Shown here piece by piece: positions 50,210 to 59,532 of a DNA stretch of 64,000 nucleotides. A model generated the notes under the pieces. It had not been told where the DNA came from, searched no databases, and worked only from the letters and a program-made list of their open reading frames with translations. The stretch lies in assembly GCA_041490445.1 (NCBI GenBank), contig JBGPTF010000009.1, positions 1 to 64,000 on the forward strand, in the 5' to 3' direction. The DNA comes from JBGPTF01 sp041490445 (GTDB lineage Bacteria > Acidobacteriota > Terriglobia > Acidiferrales > UBA7541). The first letter of the stretch is position 1, and each line of letters starts with the position of its first letter. A program made the translations under genes and the position numbers.

Positions 50210-50238
50210 TTGACAGGGTTGCGAGGCCAGACTAGTAT
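50210..50238 (+). promoter_or_regulatory. sigma-70 promoter of larC-metG
   Basis: TTGACA (50210-50215), a 17-base spacer and TAGTAT (50233-50238) form a near-consensus promoter, followed by a short T-run. Transcription would start around 50245, about 43 bases before the larC ATG. metG follows larC by three bases, so this promoter probably serves both. Confidence 0.7.
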
Positions 50239-50287
50239 CGTTTTTTTCAAATGAGCGCGCCGCGGCGCTCTGGGCGCGCAAAGACAA

Positions 50288-51481
50288 ATGAAACTCGCCT
50301 ACTTCGATTGTTTCTCCGGCATCAGCGGGGACATGGTACTCGGTGCACTCGTGGACGCCGGTGTGGACCTGGCGGCTCTCGAGGCCGGGCTGCGCCGCCT
50401 TGCGCTCCCTGGTTGGAAGATTTCCGCGGAAAAAGTGAAGCGGGGCGCGCTCTTCGCGACGCAGGTCAAGGTGGAGACGCATGAACATCATCACCATCGT
50501 GGCCTGGCAGAGATTCTTCGCCTGATCGAATCCGCTGGTCTTCCGCCGCGCGCCGCGGACCGGGCCGCAATGATCTTTCGCCGCCTGGGCGAGGCGGAAG
50601 CGAAAGTGCACCAGATTTCGATCGAGAAGGTGCACTTTCACGAGGTCGGCGCGGTGGATGCGATCGTGGATATCGCCGGCGCAGCGATCGGGTTCGAACT
50701 GCTCGGCATTGACGGCTTCGCCTGCTCCTCGCTCGACGTTGGAGCCGGGCGCGTGCAAACACAACATGGATTATTGCCGGTGCCGGCGCCCGCGACGGCG
50801 GAGCTGCTTCGTGACGTTCCGACATTCTCGAGCGGCATCGAGAAAGAACTGGTGACGCCGACCGGCGCGGCCATTGCGACGACGCTGGCGACGCGCTACG
50901 CCTCCATGCCGCCGATGCGGGTGCAGGCAATTGGCTACGGGGCTGGTTCCGCAGACCTCGCGCAGCAGCCGAACGTCTTGCGCCTTTTTGTTGGGGAGGT
51001 GGTTGAACAGGAGGCTGCCGGGCGCTGGGATGAGCCGGTCGCCATCATCGAAGCAAACCTCGACGACATGAGCCCGCAGATTTACGGCTATTTTGTGGAT
51101 CGCGCGCTGGCGGCAGGCGCGCTGGATGTATTTTCGTCTCCGGTGCAGATGAAGAAGAACCGGCCGGGGCAGCTCATCACATTGCTCGCGAAACCGGCGG
51201 ATGCGAGTGGCTTGATCGATCTGCTCTTTCGCGAGACCACGACGATCGGGGTGCGCGTGCACGAAGCCCACCGCCGGACGCTTGAGCGGGAGATGATACC
51301 GGTGGTCACGCCGCTCGGCGAAATTCGCATGAAGGTTTCGCGGATGAACGGCACGGTGCTCAACGCCGCGCCCGAATACGAAGATTGCCAGCGGATCGCC
51401 TCGGAGAAGGGCGTTCCCCTGAAACAGGTGATGGCGGAAGCGACGTTTCAGTTTCAGAAGCAGCGCGAGCGGAACAAATAG
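50288..51481 (+). CDS. larC: nickel insertion protein LarC
   Basis: LarC inserts nickel into the pyridinium-bisthiocarboxylate mononucleotide to make the nickel-pincer cofactor of lactate racemase and relatives. The 397-residue protein has the family start MKLAYFDCFSGISGDMVLGA, a His-rich nickel-binding loop KVETHEHHHHRGLAEIL, KVHFHEVGAVDAIVDIAGAA, VPAPATAELLRDVPTFS and the C-terminal catalytic domain EANLDDMSPQIYGYF. In Lactobacillus the two halves are joined by a programmed frameshift; here they form one frame. metG starts three bases later. larE lies at 62013, while larA and larB are not in the window. Confidence 0.93.
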   Translation: MKLAYFDCFSGISGDMVLGALVDAGVDLAALEAGLRRLALPGWKISAEKVKRGALFATQVKVETHEHHHHRGLAEILRLIESAGLPPRAADRAAMIFRRLGEAEAKVHQISIEKVHFHEVGAVDAIVDIAGAAIGFELLGIDGFACSSLDVGAGRVQTQHGLLPVPAPATAELLRDVPTFSSGIEKELVTPTGAAIATTLATRYASMPPMRVQAIGYGAGSADLAQQPNVLRLFVGEVVEQEAAGRWDEPVAIIEANLDDMSPQIYGYFVDRALAAGALDVFSSPVQMKKNRPGQLITLLAKPADASGLIDLLFRETTTIGVRVHEAHRRTLEREMIPVVTPLGEIRMKVSRMNGTVLNAAPEYEDCQRIASEKGVPLKQVMAEATFQFQKQRERNK

Positions 51482-51484
51482 CCG

Positions 51485-53494
51485 ATGGCCGAATCCAAGC
51501 CCAAGTTTTACCTGACCACGCCGATCTATTACGCGAACTCGCGCCCGCACGTGGGTTCCGCGTACACGACGATTGTGTGCGACACGATCGCGCGGTACAA
51601 GCGGATGTGCGGCTACGACGTGGCGTATCTGACCGGGACGGACGAGCACGGCGTGAATATCGAGCGCGCCGCGGAGAAGCAGGGAATCACGCCGCAGGAG
51701 CTGGTGGACCGGAACTATCCCATATTCCGCGAGCTCTGGAAGCTTCTGGATATCCGCTACACGCATTTTGTCCGCACCACTTCGCCGGAACATGCGCGGT
51801 CGGTGCAGGCGCTGGTGCGGCGCACCCTGCGCCGCGCCAAGGACAAGGACTACATCTACAGAGCGAAATACGAAGGCCGCTACTGCATCCACGACAATCT
51901 CTACGTCAGCGACTCGGCCGAGCCGGCCGATTGCCCCACCTGTGGGCGTCCTGCGGAATTGATCTCCGAGGAAAACTATTTTTTCCGGCTTTCCGCGTTT
52001 CAGGATCGGCTTCTCAAGCATTACCAGGAGCATCCGGAATTCGTGCAGCCGGACTTTCGCCGTAATGAAGTGGTCAGCTTTGTTGGAAGCGGCCTGAAAG
52101 ACATCTCCATCAGCCGCAAGACGATCAAGTGGGGCATTCCGTGGCCCGACGATCCCGAGCATGTTTTTTACGTCTGGTACGACGCACTCACGAGCTACAT
52201 GACGGCCATTGGCTGGGGCGTGGGTGAAAACGGCACGGCAGAATTTCAGAGGTATTGGCCTGCCGATCTGCACATGGTGGGGAAAGAGATTATCCGCTTC
52301 CACGCCGTGTACTGGCCCGCCTTCTTGATGGCGGCGGAGTTGCCGCTGCCGAAGCAGATTTTTGCCCACGGCTGGCTGCTGTTCGAGCAGGAGAAGATGA
52401 GCAAGTCGAAGGGGAACGTGGCGTATCCGGAGCCAATCGTCAAGGTGATGGGCAACGACGCGCTGCGTTACTACTTGCTGCGCGATGTCGTCTTCGGGCA
52501 GGATGGCAATTTCAGCCGCGACGCGCTCATCACGCGGTACAACAGCGATCTTGCCAACGGCCTCGGCAATCTGGCGAGCCGTGTTCTGAACATGATCGAG
52601 CGGTATTGCGGCGGCCAGATACCTCGCCCCGGTGAACGCCCTGACAGCAAATACCTTTTCCCGGTTCCAGCAAACAGCGCCAAGAACAACGCGATTCGAG
52701 CTTTTGAGAGTCACAACTTCTCCGCTGCGGTCCAGGCGATCTGGGGGCTTATTGGAGTTGTCGATCGCTATCTTGTAGATACGAAACCTTGGGGGCTTGC
52801 GGAGAATCCAGCGCAGCGCGAAGTGCTCAATACCGTGTTACACGATGCTGCAGGAGCTCTGCGCTTTGTGGCGATTCTTGCCCATCCCGTGATACCGCAT
52901 GCCTCACAGAGAATCTGGGAACAGCTCGGCCAAAGTGGCCGAGCCGAAGACCAGCGAATTGAAGACCTGGATTGGGACGGTTTGAAGGCAGGAACAAAGA
53001 TCGGAAAGCCCGAGGCTGTATTTCCACGAGTGGACAAGAAAGAAACATGGGAGAAAATTGAAGCCATGGAACAAGAGATTCGCAATCCAGCAAGTGCGCC
53101 AACCGCAGCGACTTCGAGTGCTCCAAGCACGCCGGGCGCAGCGGCCGGCGCGGCACCCGCTCCAACAAAGATTGGCATCGAGGATTTCGCCAAGGTCGAA
53201 ATGCGGGCCGGGGTCATCAAGGCCGCCGAGCGCGTCGCCGGCGCCGACAGGCTATTGAAAATCCTCGTGGACATCGGCGACGAAGTTCGCCAGGTGGTGG
53301 CGGGCATCGCTCTGGCCTACGCTCCGGAAGATCTGATCGGCAAGAATGTGGTTGTCGTCGCGAATCTCGCGCCACGAAAGCTGCGCGGCGTGGAATCGAA
53401 CGGCATGATCGTCGCGGCGTCGGTGGGGCCGGAGGGCCGCCCGGTGCTGTGCACGTTTACGGAGGATGTGCCTCCCGGCACCCGGCTGAAGTGA
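51485..53494 (+). CDS. metG: methionyl-tRNA synthetase with C-terminal tRNA-binding domain
   Basis: A 669-residue class I synthetase. The HIGH-equivalent is in TPIYYANSRPHVGSAYTTIV (about residues 12-31) and KMSKS in FEQEKMSKSKGNVAYPEP (about 303). A zinc-knuckle insert has ADCPTCGRPAELISEENYFF. After an Ala/Pro-rich linker (about 535-560) comes an EMAP-II-type OB domain: IGIEDFAKVEMRAGVIKAAE, VVAGIALAYAPEDLIGKNVV and LAPRKLRGVESNGMIVAAS, which dimerises the enzyme and binds tRNA. Start ATG 51485 directly follows larC, so the two share a transcript. Confidence 0.96.
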   Translation: MAESKPKFYLTTPIYYANSRPHVGSAYTTIVCDTIARYKRMCGYDVAYLTGTDEHGVNIERAAEKQGITPQELVDRNYPIFRELWKLLDIRYTHFVRTTSPEHARSVQALVRRTLRRAKDKDYIYRAKYEGRYCIHDNLYVSDSAEPADCPTCGRPAELISEENYFFRLSAFQDRLLKHYQEHPEFVQPDFRRNEVVSFVGSGLKDISISRKTIKWGIPWPDDPEHVFYVWYDALTSYMTAIGWGVGENGTAEFQRYWPADLHMVGKEIIRFHAVYWPAFLMAAELPLPKQIFAHGWLLFEQEKMSKSKGNVAYPEPIVKVMGNDALRYYLLRDVVFGQDGNFSRDALITRYNSDLANGLGNLASRVLNMIERYCGGQIPRPGERPDSKYLFPVPANSAKNNAIRAFESHNFSAAVQAIWGLIGVVDRYLVDTKPWGLAENPAQREVLNTVLHDAAGALRFVAILAHPVIPHASQRIWEQLGQSGRAEDQRIEDLDWDGLKAGTKIGKPEAVFPRVDKKETWEKIEAMEQEIRNPASAPTAATSSAPSTPGAAAGAAPAPTKIGIEDFAKVEMRAGVIKAAERVAGADRLLKILVDIGDEVRQVVAGIALAYAPEDLIGKNVVVVANLAPRKLRGVESNGMIVAASVGPEGRPVLCTFTEDVPPGTRLK

Positions 53495-53608
53495 GCCCCG
53501 CGACGAGCGTGGGACATCCTGAAGCCGGAGTGCAGGCGAGGGATCTGTTCTCCGCGCTGTTGTAGTGGCGGGTCTCAGATACGCCCGAACCACAAGAAGA
53601 AGCTCACC

Positions 53609-54415
53609 GTGGAAATCATCGACTCGCACGCGCACCTGGAATTCCCGCAATTCGATTCCGACCGCGCAGAGATGCTTGTTCGCGCGCGGGAGGCCGGCGT
53701 GCGAGCCCTGCTCGCCATCGGCAGCGGGACCGGACCCGAGCGCTTGAATGCGGCCCTGCCGTTCGCCGAACAGAATGACTGGATCTACGCCTCCGTGGGC
53801 ATCCATCCTCACGAGGCGAAGCTTGCGACCGAAGCGCATTTCGAGCATCTGGTGGAGCTGGCGATGCATCCGCGCGTGATCGCCTGGGGCGAAATCGGCC
53901 TCGACTATTACTACGACCATTCGCCGCGCGATGTGCAGGAGCGTGTTTTCCGGCGGCAGCTTGGGCAGGCGCGAGCGGCGCGGCTGCCGATTGTGATCCA
54001 TTGCCGCGATGCTTGGAGCGATTGCCTGCGGCTGCTCGAAGAAGACTGGCGCCCGTCGGGCCTGGGCGGCATCTTGCACTGTTTCACGGGAGCGCTGGAG
54101 GAAGCCCGGCGCGGCCTGGACATGGGATTCTTTGTATCGTTCGCCGGCAACGTGACTTACCCAAAGATGGAGCCGCTCCGGCAAGTGGCGCGCGAGTTGC
54201 CGCTCGACCGGATGCTCGTCGAGACGGATTCGCCCTTCCTGCCGCCGCAGGGACACCGGGGAAAGCGAAACGAGCCGGCTTTTGTGGTGGAGGTAGCGCG
54301 GACGCTGGCGAATGTGAGAAACTTAGCGGCCGAGGAAGTGGCCGCCACGACGGCTGCAAATTTTCGGCAGCTTTTCAAGCTGGGAAATGCAAAAGCACCG
54401 GCATCACACGACTAG
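53609..54415 (+). CDS. TatD family metal-dependent DNase
   Basis: A 268-residue TIM-barrel hydrolase. Metal ligands are visible: IIDSHAHLEFPQFDSDRAEM (HxH at residues 6-8), WGEIGLDYYYDHSP (Glu), LPIVIHCRDAW (His), GGILHCFTGALEEA (His) and MLVETDSPFLPPQ (Asp). TatD proteins are 3'-5' exonucleases or D-aminoacyl-tRNA deacylase-like; which activity applies here is not evident. It starts with GTG 53609. It follows metG by 114 bases and precedes a prenyl synthase gene; metG-tatD adjacency is common in bacteria. Confidence 0.93.
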   Translation: MEIIDSHAHLEFPQFDSDRAEMLVRAREAGVRALLAIGSGTGPERLNAALPFAEQNDWIYASVGIHPHEAKLATEAHFEHLVELAMHPRVIAWGEIGLDYYYDHSPRDVQERVFRRQLGQARAARLPIVIHCRDAWSDCLRLLEEDWRPSGLGGILHCFTGALEEARRGLDMGFFVSFAGNVTYPKMEPLRQVARELPLDRMLVETDSPFLPPQGHRGKRNEPAFVVEVARTLANVRNLAAEEVAATTAANFRQLFKLGNAKAPASHD

Positions 54416-54466
54416 GCGCGGAGGGCTGCCATCGCTGTTCTGACCGCCAAAGAGCTTTTTGAGCTG

Positions 54467-55414
54467 GTGCGCGACGACCTGCTGCTCGTCGAGCGGGAAA
54501 TTGCTGCGCAGAACAACGCGGCGATTGAGCCGGTCGCGGAGATCTCCGGCTACCTCCGCGCGGGCGGCGGCAAGCGACTTCGCCCGGCTCTCCTTCTGCT
54601 TTCCTCCGCGTACTGCGGCTATCGCGGCCCGAGTGCGATCCGGCTGGGCGCCGTGATGGAAATGATCCACAGCGCCACCTTGATTCACGACGACGTAATC
54701 GATGGCGCCAATACTCGCCGGGGCCGAGCGAGCGCCAACGCCCGTTGGGGAAATCAGATGAGCGTGCTCGCCGGCGACTGGCTCTACATGCAATCGTTCC
54801 AGGTGGCTCTGCGGGAGCGCAACTTCGCGATCCTCGACATTCTGATCGAGCTGACGCAGAGCATGGTGGAAGGAGAGCTGCTGCAACTGACCAAGCTTGG
54901 CCGCATTGATCTGACGGAAGGCGAGGCGACCGAACTCGCATTTCGCAAGACGGCCTGCCTGTTCAGCGGCTGCGCGCGGCTCGGTGCGGTGATCGCACAA
55001 CAAAATGGCCCGGTCGAACAGGCGCTTTCAGACTACGGGCGCTACGCGGGGCTTGCGTTTCAGCTCGTGGACGATCTGCTTGATTTCACGGCCTCACCCG
55101 AGCAGCTCGGCAAGCCAGTGCTGAGTGATTTGAAAGAAGGAAAGGTCACGCTGCCGCTGATCTACGCCATCGAAAACGGCAACACGCAGGGACGCAAACT
55201 TGTTGCGACCGTCCTGGCCGAGAAGGGATTCCACAGCGTCCGAGCCGAAGAAATCACGCATCTGGTGAGCAGCTCCGGCGCACTCGATCGTGCCCGGCGC
55301 CTGGCGAATGCCTACGCCAACAAGGCCAAGGCCTGTGTTGATGTTCTCCCCGATTCCGAATACCGCCGCGCCCTGCTCGCGGTCCCTGAGTTTATCCTCG
55401 ACCGCGAAAGCTAA
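54467..55414 (+). CDS. polyprenyl diphosphate synthase (quinone side-chain type)
   Basis: A trans-isoprenyl diphosphate synthase that builds long prenyl chains, probably for menaquinone. The first Asp-rich motif is in ATLIHDDVIDGANTRRG (about residue 75), the second in AFQLVDDLLDFTASPEQLGK (about 203), and GGKRLRPALLLLSS precedes them. Length is 315 from GTG 54467, but twelve more family-like residues (AVLTAKELFELV) are coded upstream without an ATG, GTG or TTG. GGAGGG at 54420-54425 points to a start near 54431 (ATC) or 54440 (CTG), so the true start is uncertain and may be non-canonical. Confidence 0.9.
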   Translation: MRDDLLLVEREIAAQNNAAIEPVAEISGYLRAGGGKRLRPALLLLSSAYCGYRGPSAIRLGAVMEMIHSATLIHDDVIDGANTRRGRASANARWGNQMSVLAGDWLYMQSFQVALRERNFAILDILIELTQSMVEGELLQLTKLGRIDLTEGEATELAFRKTACLFSGCARLGAVIAQQNGPVEQALSDYGRYAGLAFQLVDDLLDFTASPEQLGKPVLSDLKEGKVTLPLIYAIENGNTQGRKLVATVLAEKGFHSVRAEEITHLVSSSGALDRARRLANAYANKAKACVDVLPDSEYRRALLAVPEFILDRES

Positions 55415-55512
55415 TCCAGCGAGCGGGATTAGCCTGAGGCCAGCTTCATCGGCCGAAGGATCCCTCTCTTGCAGCGGATGCGGACCGCCTGCACGAAATT
55501 CCGGTGATTCCA

Positions 55513-57729
55513 CTAGTAGTGAAACCTCCAGCGCAGTTGCACGCTGAACTCGCGCGGGTTGGCCCAGTGCGTGCCGCCAAACGTGTTGCTCGTATCGAGC
55601 TGGTAGCGCCGGTTCGTCAAATTCAGCGCCGTCGCGTTGAGGGAGAGCCGTTCGCCGAATGTTTTGCCCAGGCTAAGGTCAATCGTCGTGTGAGACGGCA
55701 GATGAGCGGGACCATCACCCTGCAGGAATCCCGAACCGTACGCCACATTCCCCGAAGCCCAGGCGTGTCCCGGGAGGTCAATGACGAAGCCCGTGGTGAA
55801 GGTATTGCGCTGGTCGTGGTCGAGGAAGAAGAAAACAGAATCCGGCGGCGTAAAGTCGGTCAAGCCGCCCGTCACTGCGCCCGTTCCTTCGGTGAACTGA
55901 TGGGAGAATGCAGCGTGGAGAGTAGCGCGGCGCCAGAGCCTGGGGGAGCGCAGTGTGGACTCCCAGCCGCGAATGCGCGCGCGCTGAATCGTCAGCGGGA
56001 AAAAGATGTTCGAATTGGCCAGAACATCGTGATCGAGAAAGTTTCTGGCCGCAGTATGGAAGTAGTCCGTATCCAGCGTCCAGCCATGGAAGGGAATCGT
56101 CATGCCGGCCTCCCACTGTTCGTCGCGTTCGCCGTGCAAAGGCAGAAAATCGAATCCCTGCTGCAGCGCGAACGCAAACAGAGGTCCAGCGACGGTATCG
56201 AGCGGCGGCGCCTGGTAATAACGATTATAGGAGCCGCGCAAAACCCAGTTCAGCCGTGGCACGCGGATCGCGGCACCGGCACGCGGACTGACGGCATTCT
56301 CATCGAGGCCGCCGGAATAATGTGTCAGCCTGACTCCGCCGTTCAAGGTCAGCCAATGAGTCACGGCAAACTGATCTTCGAGGAACCCCGCCTCGAGGCT
56401 GCCCCACTGAAGCTGCCGCTGGGTCAGCGCGAGCCCGCTTCCGTCATTGGCATGCAACCCGAACAGAGAATTGTCGTGCTGGCCATAAGAGTAGAGCCCG
56501 AACCGGGCGTTGTGCTTGCCGGCGACAACCGCGAGCGAGGTCTGCATCCCGGCGTAATTGGACGCGCGGTCGTTCTGCGCGATGAGCGGCGAATCATTCG
56601 GCCCGCCCTCGAAGATCGCGCGATTGAAATGGTAGAAGGGAGAGAGGGTGAACACTGCACCGGGTCCGAGCGTCCTGACCCAGGAGAGATTCACAAACGA
56701 ATCGCTTTCGCGGTCGAGGTCGCGAATGCCGGCCAGCTCGCCGTACGGAGTATTGGGAATCTGATAATGATCGTGGCGCAGGGAGGTCACCAGCCGGAGC
56801 TGATTGTTGGTATCCGCGTTGTAGAACAGCGAGAGAAATCCGCTGACACCGCTCTCGAGATCGTGAAGAAGCGGAGGCGCAGGCATTTCAAGCCCCAGGT
56901 CGCTCCGATTGGCGCTGATGCTGCCAAAGTAGGCAAAGCGTTCTGTGTGGCTACCGAGGCTGATCTGGTTGTTCGTCTGGTGGAAGCTGCCGTAACTGGT
57001 GACCAGCTCCGCTTCGTTGTTGCGCTCAAATCCGGAGCGCGGGATCACGTTAAACACACCGTAGGTGCGGTCTCCATATTCCGCGGAATAGCCGCCGCGC
57101 TGCACTTCGAGGTAGTCAATATCTTTCGGGTCGAACTGCGGGCCGACGTTGCTGGCGATGCTCGTATTCGGCACCGGGACGCCGTCGATCAGCCAACTCA
57201 CCTGGTGGCCCCCGCGGACGTGCAACTGGTCGTGGACGATGTAGGCGCCGGGAACGTAGTCCGTGATCATCGCGAGACTGTTCGCGCGGTCCGCGCCGGG
57301 CGTGCGAGCAATTGCCTCGCGATTGACGATGTTCTGTGTCGTCGAGGATTGCGGATTGATCTGTTCCGATTCCGCCGAGACCTTCACCTCCTGCGTCACC
57401 CCGGCTAACTTGAGGGGGAAGTGCAGAATGGGCGCGCTGCTGGACTGCACGACCAGCGATGCCTCCGAGGGGGCGAAACCGCGATGCGTGATCGTGATGC
57501 GGTATTCGCCCACGGGCACAGCGGAGAATTCAAACGCCCCATCCGCGTCCGTCTGTCTCGTCTGCGTCCAATCGGACGCTTGGGCGTGCAGCGTCACCGT
57601 GGCCCCTTCGATGGGGCGGTGCTGCGGGTCGTGCGCGATGCCTCGAATGTTTCCGAAAACCGTGGCGTGGGCAGTTGCTCCCCCGAATATGAGCGCCACG
57701 AAACCCAATAGAAATGTGAGCCTCCGCAT
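55513..57729 (-). CDS. TonB-dependent outer-membrane receptor
   Basis: A 738-residue receptor. Signal peptide FLLGFVALIFGGATAHA is followed by a CarboxypepD_reg-like domain (about 23-110; GIAHDPQHRPIEGATVTLHA), a plug domain (about 125-240; GAYIVHDQLHVRGGHQVSWL, IDGVPVPNTSIASNVG, VQRGGYSAEYGDRT) and a 22-strand barrel ending LRWRFHY with the required terminal aromatic. ATG 57729 is preceded by GGGAGG; the frame to 57837 is not family-like. The Cys/His-rich small protein gene lies just upstream on the same strand, suggesting metal or metallophore uptake, but the ligand is unknown. No TonB or transporter gene is adjacent. Confidence 0.9.
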   Translation of the reverse strand: MRRLTFLLGFVALIFGGATAHATVFGNIRGIAHDPQHRPIEGATVTLHAQASDWTQTRQTDADGAFEFSAVPVGEYRITITHRGFAPSEASLVVQSSSAPILHFPLKLAGVTQEVKVSAESEQINPQSSTTQNIVNREAIARTPGADRANSLAMITDYVPGAYIVHDQLHVRGGHQVSWLIDGVPVPNTSIASNVGPQFDPKDIDYLEVQRGGYSAEYGDRTYGVFNVIPRSGFERNNEAELVTSYGSFHQTNNQISLGSHTERFAYFGSISANRSDLGLEMPAPPLLHDLESGVSGFLSLFYNADTNNQLRLVTSLRHDHYQIPNTPYGELAGIRDLDRESDSFVNLSWVRTLGPGAVFTLSPFYHFNRAIFEGGPNDSPLIAQNDRASNYAGMQTSLAVVAGKHNARFGLYSYGQHDNSLFGLHANDGSGLALTQRQLQWGSLEAGFLEDQFAVTHWLTLNGGVRLTHYSGGLDENAVSPRAGAAIRVPRLNWVLRGSYNRYYQAPPLDTVAGPLFAFALQQGFDFLPLHGERDEQWEAGMTIPFHGWTLDTDYFHTAARNFLDHDVLANSNIFFPLTIQRARIRGWESTLRSPRLWRRATLHAAFSHQFTEGTGAVTGGLTDFTPPDSVFFFLDHDQRNTFTTGFVIDLPGHAWASGNVAYGSGFLQGDGPAHLPSHTTIDLSLGKTFGERLSLNATALNLTNRRYQLDTSNTFGGTHWANPREFSVQLRWRFHY

Positions 57730-57787
57730 GCAAATCCTCCCATGGTTACTTCTATTGCCTGGTGTGAATTGGGGTGAGGGGCTAGCT

Positions 57788-58156
57788 TCACGGAGGTTCG
57801 AAGGGCGCAGGGCGGAATCCGCTAGACGCGGTAGCAAAGGGGAGATACATGATCTTGCCCGCAGGTTGAGGCATGGTGAGCGAGTCTGCCGCCTGCAAAG
57901 CGGTCAGGGGCAAAGGAGAGACAAACCCATAATCAAGAGTGCGATTGCAGGCGGATGTCATCGCGCAGTCTTGTGTGGGTGCGGAATGGCGATGACACGC
58001 CATGCCACGATCCCCGGAGTGCGGCATCTGCGCGCGTGGTTCGCAGCAGGATTTCCTGCAGCAGGAGCGCTCGCCACAGGCAGAGCCACGCGCCAACAGG
58101 GCGACGGGCGCGGCCAGCAGCGAAAGCACCAGCAGAATGGCTTTCGCGCGATGCAT
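57788..58156 (-). CDS. small secreted Cys/His-rich protein
   Basis: A 122-residue exported protein with signal peptide AKAILLVLSLLAAPVALLAR. The mature N-terminus is unusually rich in Cys and His: SACGERSCCRKSCCEPRAQM then SGDRGMACHRHSAPTQDCAM and TSACNRTLDY, about ten cysteines in fifty residues. The rest (ALQAADSLTMPQPAGKIMYL, PFATASSGFRPAPFEPP) is plain and Pro-rich. The cysteine pattern suggests metal (Cu, Zn) binding or disulfide knots. Its stop is 58 bases from the TonB receptor start on the same strand, so the two probably act together. Starts at 58201 and 58156 are both possible; 58156 opens the signal peptide. Confidence 0.6.
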   Translation of the reverse strand: MHRAKAILLVLSLLAAPVALLARGSACGERSCCRKSCCEPRAQMPHSGDRGMACHRHSAPTQDCAMTSACNRTLDYGFVSPLPLTALQAADSLTMPQPAGKIMYLPFATASSGFRPAPFEPP

Positions 58157-58360
58157 CGTTTGTAAGACTAACACAGACGTATCCCCACCAGAACTACGCA
58201 CGGAACATGGTCTTTGGATTGGCGATGCAGCCGGAGCGCTCGTTCCGCGTGCTTCTATGGATGAGATTGACTGCCCGCGACGAAAGTTTCAAAAAGGCGC
58301 GCCGGCGCCGGCGACACGGGATTTGATTCCCGTTCCGCTCCGCGATAGTCTCTGCCTGTT

Positions 58361-59296
58361 ATGCTCCCGTTCAAGATTGTCTATGACGATCGTTACGACC
58401 TGCACCTCGGCGCGCACATCTTTCCTTCGCAGAAATATCGCCTGGTGTACAACGCCCTGCTTGGCGAGCAACTGGCCGAGCCGGCGGACTTCCTCACTCC
58501 CGAGCCCGCCAGCGATGAGGACGTGCTTCGCGTGCATTCGCAGGAATACGTTCGCAAACTGAAAACCGGGAAGTTGAGCCACGTCGAGCTCATGCGGTTG
58601 GAAGTTCCGTGGTCGAAGGAGCTGGTCGAAGCGTGCTGGCTCGTCGCCGGCGGCTCCATCCTCGCGGGACGCCGTTCGCTCGAAGATGGCTGGGCGGTGA
58701 ACCTGGGCGGCGGCCTGCACCACGCGTATCCGGATCACGGGGAAGGTTTCTGCCCCATCCACGACGTAGCGATTGCGATCCGGCGGCTGCAGTTCGATCG
58801 CGCGATCGAGACGGCCATGGTGGTGGATACCGATGTTCACCAGGGCAACGGAACCGCCGCCATCTTTGGCGGCGACGGCAACGTGTTCACGCTCTCCATA
58901 CATCAGGAAAATAATTATCCCTATCCGAAGCCGCCATCGAACATCGACGTTGACCTGCCCGACAAAATCGGCGACGAAGATTATCTGGCCATCCTCGAGA
59001 AACACCTGATGCAAGCCTTCCACGATTTCCATCCGGATTTGCTTTTCTATCTCGCGGGCGCCGATCCCTACCGCGAAGATCAGCTCGGCGGGCTGGCGCT
59101 GACGATGGAAGGCTTGCGCCGGCGCGATGCGCTTGTGTACGAGCACGCGCGAAGGCTGGGCGTGCCCGCGGCGGTGACACTTGCGGGCGGCTACGCACGC
59201 CGCGTGGAGGACACCGTGCGTATTCACGTCGGCACGGTCCTCGCCGCACGCGATGCCGCGCTCGCCGCCGAACCATCCGCCGCTTCCCGCGACTGA
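58361..59296 (+). CDS. histone deacetylase/AcuC-fold amidohydrolase
   Basis: A 311-residue class of zinc deacetylases (arginase/deacetylase fold). Catalytic features are NLGGGLHHAYPDHGEGFCPI (tandem His, about 124-125), the zinc ligands in VVDTDVHQGNGTAAIF (Asp, His), and the second-Asp region FYLAGADPYREDQLGGLALT, plus VTLAGGYARRVEDTV near the end. Bacterial members act on acetylpolyamines, acetyl-lysine proteins (AcuC) or small amides; no acuA or polyamine gene is nearby to tell. ATG 58361 starts close to the conserved FKIVYDDRYDLH. Monocistronic. Confidence 0.9.
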   Translation: MLPFKIVYDDRYDLHLGAHIFPSQKYRLVYNALLGEQLAEPADFLTPEPASDEDVLRVHSQEYVRKLKTGKLSHVELMRLEVPWSKELVEACWLVAGGSILAGRRSLEDGWAVNLGGGLHHAYPDHGEGFCPIHDVAIAIRRLQFDRAIETAMVVDTDVHQGNGTAAIFGGDGNVFTLSIHQENNYPYPKPPSNIDVDLPDKIGDEDYLAILEKHLMQAFHDFHPDLLFYLAGADPYREDQLGGLALTMEGLRRRDALVYEHARRLGVPAAVTLAGGYARRVEDTVRIHVGTVLAARDAALAAEPSAASRD

Positions 59297-59532
59297 AATT
59301 CGGCAGGCTCCCTGCCAGGCTCCCCGAGAAGGCGCATATGCGACTGCACGTTTGCTTCTTCGCGCCTGCTCCGGCATTTGGGTCCGCAACCACGTGCCTG
59401 TCTTTCATTATTCTCTAGAAGCCCGGCCAGGGCTGGCCGAAAGAAAGGAGGCGGAGGAGTACTACCAGCGTGCCATGGCAAGAATCCGTGCGCTCTGCCT
59501 GGACACCCGCATGAAGTGGGGAATGGCGGGAT

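Noticed and set aside
50771..52714. 647-codon reverse frame over larC and metG
   Set aside because: Antisense to two conserved genes; composition is a mirror of their codon usage.
55504..57408. 634-codon forward frame over the TonB receptor
   Set aside because: Shadow of a receptor gene with signal peptide and complete barrel; no independent motif.
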